Part shown: piece by piece, positions 54,159 to 64,000 of the stretch
Position numbering within the stretch: the first letter of the stretch is position 1
Layout: every line of letters starts with the position of its first letter
NCBI GenBank assembly: GCA_012064415.1
Contig: SSNU01000061.1
Coordinates: forward strand, 124,001-188,000
Origin: Gyrodactylus bullatarudis
Taxonomy: Eukaryota > Platyhelminthes > Monogenea > Gyrodactylidea > Gyrodactylidae
Direction: 5' to 3'
DNA length: 64,000 nt
Notes under the pieces: model-generated
Told to the model about the DNA's origin: nothing
What the model saw: the letters and a program-made list of their open reading frames with translations, nothing else
Databases searched by the model: none
Position numbers and translations under genes: made by a program

Positions 54159-57100
54159 TTAACGACATCGGTATATTTTAACTGTTTCTTCACAGGTTTC
54201 ACATTCAACCTTACAGCACCATTTGAACTTACAATTGCACTTTGTCTCGACATGATGAACTTCCTCAATGAAACCTCTTCCGCAGCAAAGCTCATTGCAA
54301 TGAGACTGACCGATCTCATCAATTTGACAAACACGACCTGGAAAATTAAGATTAAATGGCTTATTCATTTTACATACATAATATATGAAGAATGATCTCA
54401 ACTTTTTCATTAAGAATATGATAAATATTTTTCAAAATCCAGATGATTGAAAACCGGAAATTTTAATTAAATTTGAAGCGAGCGGGCTGTAAAAAGATGA
54501 CTCTCAGAATCAAAATTTAAACAAGAAAATCAAATTTACTAAATATGATCTAGTAGATTACCTCATTATCGTATAGGAGTTGAATTTCGATTTCTTGATA
54601 ATTTTTACTGCTTCAAAATTTGTAAAATAAAAAAAATGGAAATTTGGCGCCAAAATATTTTTTTTTCTTCAATCGTTGAGCTTATTTGGAAAAATCTTAT
54701 CATATTCATATTCTCTATGAAAAAATTGAGATTTTTGTAAACATTATTACAAACTTTATAGCAATTCCTTTCGACATTAGGGGTCATGAATAACCTCTAT
54801 GATTAAACCAACTTTTCAGCACATTTCTCATGATTCTTTTTTGAATTATAATTATGGCTTACCAGTTGTTCCCAAAGTCCCGTATTTTCGATTGTGGTCA
54901 CAATACGAAGGGGAATAATTCAAGTACACCAACTGGTTATCGGTCGGTGGACCTTGGAGGGGTTGCATATTTCTTGGAAGACGACGAGAATTTCTGACAA
55001 ATCGTTGATAATAATCGTAGTGCATTGGCTCATTAATAAGATGAAGTTTGCGATTAACCACTTTGATTTTCTTGGAACTTTTATACATCTCTTTGAGGGC
55101 ATTACCGACAAGACGAAAATCAGACAGGGTTCTGAAGCAGGCTTTCATTTGACAAGAGCCGCTTGTGCCATGGCATGTGCACTTTTTGGTCATACTTTCA
55201 AGGACCGCCTTAAGATATAATAATAAATTACATATCTACTATAAAGTAAGCACGAGTAAAATAAGTTTCATTAATTGGCAACATCTTGAATCATTTTTTT
55301 AAAGGTTCCCATCATATATATATACATAATTCTTGATCAGAATAACAATGATCTGATCATAGTTCATACTTCACTTGTGGGCTAGATGGGAAATTCTGAT
55401 TTAGATAGTTGAATTTTCGGATTTACCTAAAGGTTGAATAGGCTATTGATGGCAAAATCAATTCTTACTTGATTTTGACGCTCTCCTATAGATTCTCTCA
55501 GATAATAAAGTAATGAAAACCTCTAGTTATGCCCTTATACAACAGAATACATTCACATTTCGGGCATAAATCCATGTCAATGTCAGAGCTTTCTCTCTCC
55601 TCCCTTCCGAGAGTGTATTACCGTATTATTATTATTATTATTTACATCCACTGAAATGCAAGCAGTATGGTTATTATGTCATATTTTGATTGATGATGAG
55701 AGATGTTTGATTAATGGGAACATTCCGATGACTCCTCAGTTCAGGAGGTCAATAAAAACATTCTGATGCGTTGTTGTCATTTTTGCATTTTAAAATACAA
55801 AAAGCCTTTGATAGAATATTTGAAACTGTAATATCAAGCTTATTCCTCCTGTTTTAGACTTAGGAAAGGAAGCCTTGCACATAAAAAAGTTCTAAAAATA
55901 AAGATCAACCCTTTTTTCTGTATATTTTCTGTTATCTATCCTCAATTTGTTTCTAAAAAAATATAAATGAAGCACTTATTTTTGCATTATAGTCTCGTAA
56001 TTTTTTGAAAACTGATCCAAAATATACATTTTCACAGACTGGAGAAAAATTGAAAAAAAATTTGAATTTCGAGTTGGCGCGATTTTTTTTTATATTTAAA
56101 ATTTTTGCTGATTTCAATATACAGTATGAGTTGGGTCAAGCGTAAGATTCAAGATCATCCTTTGAAAAGGAAAACAAAAATTGTCATTGATATTTTAGGA
56201 AACCCTCAATCATTGTGCGAAAGCATTTTTCGACCATTTTCACTAAATTCAAATTTACGGTTCTTTCACAAACTGAGTAATGTTATCTGACTTCTTCGTT
56301 TATCGGTAAAAAATAACGTTTGATCGATCCTAAACCTTGAAATCAACAAAATTTTCAACTTTCTAATATTATGAAAAAACGAAAAAACACATCAATTCTA
56401 AATTTAAAATGTCTCTATTTTTTCCAAAATAAATCAAATGAGTGAAGGAAACCCACTCAATGATCTATTGGAGTGTTTTGGTGTTATTTTCTTGTAAAAA
56501 ATATGTAATTGATGTTAGACTTTACTCACTTTTCGTCCGACTAAACTATTGTGTAAGTTAGTTATGGTTGATTGTGGATACTTTCTAAGACGTCTAGCCA
56601 ACTTTGGATCGAGAAAGTCTCTTGCAAATGCATCCCCAAAGTGGACGTTTTCTGAGCAACCTTTCCACTCGTGATTGTTGAAAGCACCTGGATAGGAAAT
56701 TTCACTTGTATCACAACCACATTTGCTCAATTGGCCAGCAGCACAAGCCTTTGTAACGCTATGGACAACTCCAGCTGAACTTATTGCTAGAAAGTAAGCT
56801 GCTTCCTTATTACCTATAGCAAAATTAAGCGTTAGAATGAAATAATCCCATTTTTGATGTCTACTAGTCTATGAAATAGAATTAGCTAAAGGTGAAGCAT
56901 TTATGATCAATATTTTGGTTCACAAGCCTTCACCTAAAGAAGATCAATTATTTGGGATTCTTCTGGTTAGCAATAAAAATGCTCACTTTGGTATATTAAA
57001 CGGTCCATATATGTCCGATAGATTCTATCAGCTAAATTCCTGCGAACCCTTGTGGGAGTTTCAAAAAGAATGGTGTGGTTATGCCCACGACAATTCCAGC

Positions 57101-57530
57101 GTTGAGTTGAAAACTGATTCTCACATTCACTAATTGCTAGAGATAATCCTCTTATCGCACTTGGTATCAACTCCAAATAGTTGAGGCATACAGACCTCTG
57201 TGATGGAACAAAGAATGGAGTCGACTGACATAGGCTTGGCGTAAACTCTCCGTTCATTGTAAGAAATGGCAGTAGAGTATGAGATTGATTCAATGAATAA
57301 TAGGCGTGATAATGCTGGTTCGGATTTAATGGAATTACATCAGATTGTGATAATAATCGATGACTCTTGATGTCTGAGGGTTGATATTTGAGAAAGATAA
57401 AATCATCCTTGGTCAATTGGTTCCCTGTCAACAATGGGTCATTGTGGCCAAAATTGATTAAGGCTGACTTTAACTGATTGCTAGAAATTTCATAGAGAAT
57501 TAACAAGAATATGAGCGATAAATTTCTCAT
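54159..57530 (-). CDS. Wnt family secreted ligand (Wnt10-like by motif, subfamily uncertain)
   Basis: Four exons, 56987-57530, 56530-56813, 54863-55208 and 54159-54337, join in exact phase to 450 aa. An N-terminal signal peptide (LSLIFLLILYEIS) is followed by a prodomain-like region, then QRWNC, NKEAAYFLAISSAGVVHSVT, the palmitoleoylation site CHGTSGSC (acyl Ser in GTSGSC), LVYLNYSPSYC, and the C-terminal cysteine-rich end ELCCGRGF...CNCKFKWCCKVEC. Wnts are lipidated secreted signals that bind Frizzled. CTCHGTSGSCQMKAC and WKGC...FGDAFARDFLD resemble Wnt10, but the AISSAGVVHSVTKAC segment is generic. It is longer than most Wnts (350-400 aa) mainly in the N-terminal part (about 100 residues before the first conserved block). 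Introns of 173, 1321 and 525 nt carry repeat fragments. Confidence 0.96.
54440..54760. mobile_element. Decayed foldback fragment in Wnt intron 3
   Basis: Shares with the 40220-40636 element the centre words AGGAGTTGAATTTCGATTTC and TGATAATTTTTACTGCTTC plus the AAACAAGAAAATCAA arm word. Arms are incomplete. Another relative, in opposite orientation, is at 58980-59215. Confidence 0.55.
56000..56420. mobile_element. Decayed foldback fragment in Wnt intron 2
   Basis: TTTTTGCTGATTTCAA (56102) and TTGAAATCAACAAAATTTTC (56337) form an inverted pair also found near 31880 and 15955. The flanking GAGTTGGCGCGA word recurs at 31837. No ORF with similarity. Confidence 0.5.
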
Positions 57531-60500
57531 TCTAAAGTTAACACTTCACATATAAAAGTAAAAATCCACTTTAGAAGTATTGGAAGAAGGTTCCAGTATC
57601 TCCTGGATTAGGTATGTTATGATAATGCCTTTGGAGGTTTATATCAGTAGTAGTATATAAAATAAAATGTATATTTGAAGAGTTTATTTAGCATATTGGG
57701 GCTGAGATTTGCTTAGTTTTTTGACAACCAAATTGTTTACACACATTGTAGAGTGAGAGAAGTAGAACTGTCTTCTGTATATCTATCTATCCTATCAATT
57801 CGAATTTATCTAAACACTGAATATACAAATACAGAATAGATGTATAGTAGTTGTAAAAAAGGATGTATAGAATAAAATTTCTATATTTTCTATGATTAGT
57901 AATTCATACTCAAATATGATTGGTCAGAATGATTTATTTGTGAACCCATTGGCTAGACCAATAAAATGCCACTTGGTCATCAGAAAAATAACATAGACAG
58001 ACCAATACTTCTGTCACGTTATTGTTTCTACATGTTTTCAGGTTTGATAGAGTGTGTCTATATATTTTGTGTATGAGTCAGACCTAATAATAAATTTTCG
58101 AAACAAAATTTCGACAAACATTCCAGCGGATAGAGAAACACCTAGATTCATTCATTAATCATGTAATCAAAGATGAATTTTATCTATTTTGCATTCACTT
58201 TAAGCCAATAAATAAACTACCATGATTATAGACACAGATATCAATGATTTTATTCACAGATGCCTAAAATTTATTACCAAACAAAGCATCGTATTTGACT
58301 TTACGATATAACTGAATGTCATCAAAAGATGTTTGAGTTGTTACAAGATTTTTCATGTTTTTGTTATTAATGAAACCAATCAAGTTTATGTTTTATAGAT
58401 GTTGAAAGGAAACTCTAAAATATCTATACCAACTGTAGATATGTTTTTGTGCGGTTGAAAATTGAATTCTCTCGGTTAATTTAATGGAATCGAGGACCTT
58501 TTTGAAACATTCCTACTTAACCCTTAAAGTCCCACTTCATTCCCCCCCTCCATTAGATAGGAAATCTATTAATCTTCTGGAATACGCAAAGATCTTGGCT
58601 CTATCATTCATCTAACTCGTGCTATACTAATTCAAAGAGAGTTAATTTTTGTTTAAATCGTTTTTTTGAAAACCTACTTCCCGGAGTCATTGGTAGAAAG
58701 TAAGATAACCTTTATTCGAGTAATCATACCTGTAGAATTTAAATATGAAATCGCCTGAACTCTATCTGTTAAAGCTACAAAGATAGCCTGCGTTTGGATC
58801 AAAAATGACCCATTTTTGATCGATAACTTCTGAACGAAAAGTAATTTCATTAAAACAACTGTAGATTCGTAATCAGCGTATTAACAAACCATAGGATAGA
58901 CAAAAGATTGAATCTGAGTCATGAAAAAAAAATCTCTGGGACTTTGAGGGTTAAAATTGGAGCAAAAATCCCTGAACTGATCATTTTTATTGATTTGAAA
59001 GTAGCAGAATGATCAAAAGGGATGAAAAATTTACGTAAAATCTACCAATTTTAACGGATTTTGGGTTATCGAAATTTTAAAGTAGTGAAAACGATGAAGA
59101 AATCGAAATTCAATTCCCAAAGAATGATGAGACAAATCATTAGATCAGATTTAGCATAACGGATTTTCTTATCTAATTTTGATCAAAAATAGTGATTCTT
59201 GCGCGAAAATGATGTCGGTTTTATTGCTCATCTATAATTCATTCTAATTCCGAATGTGTATTCATATTCAATGACAGAAGTTAGACTCGAACCTGAAAGG
59301 GATAACCCCATATAAACACAATTTACAATCATAGGAATCAAGCATAGAGAGTTCGAACAAGAGAAGGACAAGAGAAAGATTGTCCATATGAGAGGTGAGA
59401 GAAATACCACTTTGGCACACCAATAAAGACTAATTGAATTTAAACCATGATATCTAAACAGGGGACCTCAAGAAAATACTCCTGGACGATCAAATGGAAC
59501 TCTATAATCAATCCTGTATCTGAATTTAAGCTTTCTCTAACATCTTCAATAACTGCAATTTTCGACTGCAAACTATGGTTGTTAGAGATAGATTTTGCAA
59601 ATTATCGATTTCTAGCCTGGGTCAGAATCTTAATTAAGGAGAATTCGAACGTTGTATAAAACATTTGGTCCAAAATCTATTCATGTACTGGCTACAATAG
59701 AACCATTGCTTTTAATATTACAGAAACTATCATAATGAAGAATTTCACTTAATTAAATTTCAGAAATTCTTTTAAAAACTATAAAGAATATATATTACAG
59801 TAATACAGTTTCATTTGATATGCTTTCAACTAGGTGAGAACTGCTTGTACGATTTAAAAGTGATTGAGCATCTTCTTAATTTCTAAGAAATTATCACATA
59901 AAAAAGAATATAAAGTCGTCCACAAGTTTCTTTTTTTTCATCCCATAAACATCAAAGGGTTTCTATAGAATCTTATACTTCTTTCCAAGGTATTACAAAT
60001 CACAAGTTTACTAATCAAATTGTATTGCTATCAAGAGATTAGAGAAAAAAAGTTTTCAAACCTCTTATACTGTATAAAAGAGTATTAAAAAATTATTTTG
60101 AAAACAGGTTTATTCTTGAATAAGTAAGGGGGAGGAAGACAGAGGGGAGAACAATAAGTAATGCAGTTAATAAGTTATCCTACTGCATTTTTGAACAAAA
60201 ATTGTACCGAGTAAGAAAGAAAGAGAGAGAAAGACATAAAAAGAACCTGATAACTGAACAAAATTTTATTAGTCTAATGACAATTAACAGATAATTTTCT
60301 TTATTTGTTTTTATTTAGAGGAAATCTAGATTTTAAGAATAAAAATTATACCTATATCAATATTAATACAGTGGTACAGTTTAAAAAATAATAGGTTTCA
60401 CTCTCAATTTAAAAAGAAATGTGAACGTTGAAAAATAAAATTTGATTTGTCTTGCTTTAGATTCCTGATTTCCGCGAATATATTATCATTTTGCTGACTA

Positions 60501-60565
60501 ATGTCTTGCATTTTGTAGGTAGAAGACGAAAATAGATTCTGGGTGAATATGAGCTCTTTATTTTT
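57531..60565. other. Upstream of Wnt: no gene seen
   Basis: It presumably holds the Wnt promoter. At 58640-58700 a word pair (GTTTAAATCGTTTTTTTGAA, AACCTACTTCC) is the inverse of 50525-50580 in a KLHDC10 intron, and 58745-58775 (AATCGCCTGAACTCTATCTG) is the inverse of 53541-53562. Segment 58980-59215 is a decayed relative of the 40220 foldback. No protein-coding exon recognised. Confidence 0.45.
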
Positions 60566-60715
60566 GTCGGTTCTCATCAGACCCTACACCGACATATGTA
60601 TTTATACAGAATATTAATCAATGAAATGTGAAAGTTCGTATGGGCCAATCAGAGCATTTATTTGTAATATTCTGTATAAATACATATGTCGGTGTAGGGT
60701 CTGATGAGAACCGAC
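60566..60715. repeat. Perfect 51-bp inverted repeat (small MITE-like hairpin)
   Basis: Arms 60566-60616 and 60665-60715 are exact reverse complements, beginning GTCGGTTCTCATCAGACC, with a 48-bp loop. The hairpin would be very stable. No target duplication could be recognised and no other copy is present in the window. Confidence 0.85.
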
Positions 60716-63700
60716 GAAAATTTGATTTGTTGGATTACTCCCTGAAAATTCAATCATTGAATAGCACGGTGTACAAAATCAAGGCAAAAATTTTCTACTC
60801 GCGTAATTTTCACATATTTGGTACAGCTTTCTCTCTTGATCACGAAACTGAAAATCGTTTTTAATTCAAAATATATTTGAGATCTCCACATTGATCCAAA
60901 GATTTCGATCCTAATTTTTATTGGAATCAAAACATACATACCCATTGCATAAGACCCCCTTTTTAGATTTACATTGTACAGAGTAGTCATTAGTTGCAAA
61001 TTAATTTTAATAGGAAAACCACCATAATTTTTACTATTCTGAGCTAGAAACTAGGTTTTTTTTATTTTTTCTCAACTCGATGTAACGAATCGATTAATAC
61101 TCGAATCAAAATAATCTGAATATGATATGTCTGATACAAGCATTTTCGGAACTTTAAAGGTGTAAACTCAAACCAAAAAAGATTATATCGAAATAAATAA
61201 ATTTTTATGTTTTTCTACATAATATTTCCTTCAAAATGACATGTCGCTCGTTATATTAAACTTCATTCACAAACAAGACCTTCATTTCGTTTTTTTTACA
61301 TCATATTCGTATTTTTACAATTAGAGATCGTAAAACTCATGCCTGAATTAATAGCTGAATAGATGCTTCAGAACAAGGTATATTTTCAAACGATATTCAT
61401 AAGCAACTCCATGAAATTAGGCTACATTTGAGTCAACAATATCTAGGTTTTTTTAAATCAAATCGAATAAATACTTTTTGACATTCACTGAGTATTTTAA
61501 TCCATGGATTTCCAGGTAATTCTACTCATTCTCGGAAGTTTATTCTTGACGAGAAATTATACGAAAGAAATTTCACCTAAATGGTTGATTCAAAAAGCTT
61601 CAACTAAAGCTTGATTTGATCTGAAAATGAGAATTGACCATATTTTCCTCTGTGTATAGTCAGGAACTTGATTAATTTACTTTTTACAAGAATTAATTGC
61701 CGATAAGAAATTGAAATCCTTTTCAAAGGAGAAGCAATGATGATATCTTCTACAAGTGGAAGATTATACAACAATACATACGCGTATGAATTAATTGAAT
61801 GTGTTGAAATGATTTCATAAGAGATTGTAACGTTTTTTAATCAACACATTCTCCAATTTATTCTATTGTAGGAAATTAAACCAGTAAAACTTTTTTATTC
61901 CTATCAGAGGAGTTATTCAAGTACCCCTTTGTAGCTACAATTAGCCTTTATCTAACACTATATAGATTTATTAGTTTGCATAATTAGAAAAATACAATAG
62001 AAAAAGAGTAATACAAAAGAAATTCAAGAGTTAAATGAACAGAGATAACTTACAAATAATTTTTATTCAATTCTTGAATAAACTGGGGGAATCAAATACA
62101 AACAAGTTAAATTTATCTTCAAAATCCATTACATAATAGAGAAAATTATCAGTAATTCTTACTCTGGATCGCATATTTTAATATCATTCTAAGGGTGGGG
62201 TTATATTTCTTTGACTAAAGGAGATCTCAACTCAGGACTTTTGATCATTCTATTCTTTGGAAATCTTAAATTACAATCAAGTAGAAATTTAGAGTAAACC
62301 CAAAATGCATTTTTCTATCAAAAATTTTTCTTTTCCAGATTTAGTCCAGATTCTCTCTCAGATGATATTGATTTTTGTTAACTAGGCAATTCTCTTGTAA
62401 TCAATTAAAATTAACATTAACTCTTCCATAAGCTCTCAAGACTTGGAGGATTATCACTGATTCAAACAACTTTTTTCTAAAATTTAATCTCATGTTCCTG
62501 TGAGAATTTGATTTTGTTTATTGCACCACGTCGCTATTAAGCTCAGTTTGCCCTATATATATAGGTTAGAGTAGGCCAAATTTTTCAACTTTACCCAGTC
62601 TTAATCTTAATTTTAAAGATGATCTATTACTAAGCATTCTTTCCTTTAAAACCATAACTACGTTTTCAAGTTTGTTCTAATATACAAAATCTCGACTGAA
62701 AATGACAATCTCTGAACAAGCGCCAGGATTTTTTCAATGAATTTTACTACGAGATTAAGATTTTTGAATACTCTTTGCAACATTTTGAATAAAAATAGCG
62801 TTAATAGTAAAAATTGAGTGTTTCTCACATGTTGAAAGAAAGTCTTAGGAAATTAGGTAAATTTTGATGATTTTAGGGAAAGTGGGATATCTGGGTCTAT
62901 CAGAACATTCATTTTGACTTTCGATATGTGTTTTTCATCGTTAAAACATCAATTTTCGATTAAGGCATAGAAAAGAAAATTAGATTTTGTATTACCCAAA
63001 TATAGATTGATTAAAAATTTTTTCTTTTATTTTATCTAGGGATTCATTTACTTGGATTTTATTATTTCGTCAAACTCCACTAGGACCTACAGTCTTGTAT
63101 TTAAAAGCCACAAAAAAACTTTTTTCCCCTAAACACTGAGGGAACATTAGAGAGAACTACTGAGTATTTCACCAACATTTGTATCATCAAGAGTTATTCC
63201 TAAAATGAAACTTTTAATTTTCTATTTTCTTATAAGGAAAATCTTAGAACCGTATTATCATCTCATTCTAACGGTGCTCTTTAACCGAATCAACTCTTTC
63301 TCAAATAACAAAATTAGTAATTTTTGATATTATTATTTGAAGCCCTCGAAGCGAAGCAAAATATTAAACTAGAAGAGGTGTAGAATACAGCTTTTCAAAA
63401 ATCTCAAAAAGCTTTATTCAATTCAATCCGAGGAAGAAGAATGTTAAAATCTCATGACTAATTTGTACCATGAGATGGTTGACTGGCAAGTTTTGGCAGA
63501 AATATCGAAAATTCATTTATTATAAATAGAAGAATTCGATCTAGTTTCTATTCAAGATAATAATAATTACAAGGGATTAAAAGACGAATTATTACCTGGA
63601 GTATTCGAGTCTTTATTCAGTCTTATCAAGTTTCTTTTCGTCTCAAAGTTGATAATCATTCCTTAGTTATTTGTTTAATAACCTAAATAGTTGTATCTAT

Positions 63701-64000
63701 TCTGGAAGAGAATGAAAGAAATTTGAGCCACTATAAATTTGAGATCTTTAGAATTAGATTACAATAAAGAGAGACAAGTAAATATTGTTTAGCTAAGATT
63801 TCTATTTTTAAAAGAACTCACACACCGTGTAGGAGACTCCATCTCTGAGCTGGAAATTCACAAGTGACAATTGCCAGAAAGCCAATTATGAGTAGTAAGA
63901 TAATCTTGATGCTTCTTTTAGTCAAGGTAATCCGTATCATTTCTACATAATATTACTGTATTACTGTATTATTATTATTATTATGGTGTACAGAGTAGGG
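60716..64000. other. Gene-free end of window
   Basis: No conserved frame, RNA gene or dated repeat recognised. An (ATT)n run lies at 63963-63983 near the end; another is at 55629-55650 in a Wnt intron. Confidence 0.4.

Noticed and set aside
60628..60999. Frames over the perfect inverted repeat and its flank
   Set aside because: Arise from the palindrome and flanking sequence; no similarity.
1..64000. Bacterial-type systems such as operons, CRISPR arrays or toxin-antitoxin pairs
   Set aside because: Introns, polyadenylation signals, animal gene families and eukaryotic transposons show this is animal nuclear DNA; no regular spaced-repeat array was seen.

Overview
The window is nuclear DNA from an animal. 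It is strongly A+T-rich by eye. It carries split genes with GT-AG introns, a Wnt ligand gene and other animal gene families (ELL, FAN1, SLC66A2, SH3BGR-like, KLHDC10), and many eukaryotic DNA transposons and LINE fragments. I cannot name the taxon. The most diagnostic trait is intron size: several introns are only 27-35 nt, while others in the same neighbourhood reach 1.3 kb. Together with the repeat load this points to an invertebrate with very small introns but a sizeable repeat-filled genome.

Layout. 1-2.9 kb: ELL (minus strand, 3' end outside the window), followed by a possible 51-aa two-exon gene. 3.4-7.0 kb: a repeat nest with a LINE remnant, a 760-bp foldback element, a structurally intact Tc1-like transposon with 210-bp inverted repeats, and a second LINE remnant. 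7.0-9.4 kb: an orphan EF-hand exon (+) and a Ser-rich PDZ protein (-). 9.5-36 kb: a gene desert filled with decayed LINE 3' ends, a 568-bp hAT-type element with an 8-bp target duplication, a broken mariner, a tRNA-related SINE-like sequence and several foldback elements. 36-38.5 kb: two convergent multi-pass membrane proteins of drug/metabolite-transporter type. 38.9-42.2 kb: more foldbacks and a possible small Asn-rich protein gene. 43.2-52.1 kb: a compact cluster in which SLC66A2 (-) and SH3BGRL (+) share a 139-bp spacer, FAN1 (-) and KLHDC10 (+) share a 138-bp spacer, and SH3BGRL and FAN1 converge. 54.2-57.5 kb: a four-exon Wnt gene (-). The rest, to 64 kb, is repeats and unassigned sequence.

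The genes do not form one pathway. ELL acts in RNA polymerase II elongation, FAN1 in interstrand crosslink repair, SLC66A2 is a PQ-loop membrane protein, KLHDC10 is a kelch-repeat substrate receptor, and Wnt is a secreted signal. Exon chains were built by hand from splice motifs, reading-frame phase and family similarity; no database was searched. I see no clearly new multi-gene system. The strongest unusual signals are the ultra-short introns, the apparently young IR/DR-type Tc1 element, the long acidic tail on KLHDC10, the RKSSV repeats on the SH3BGRL protein, and the variety of foldback elements.
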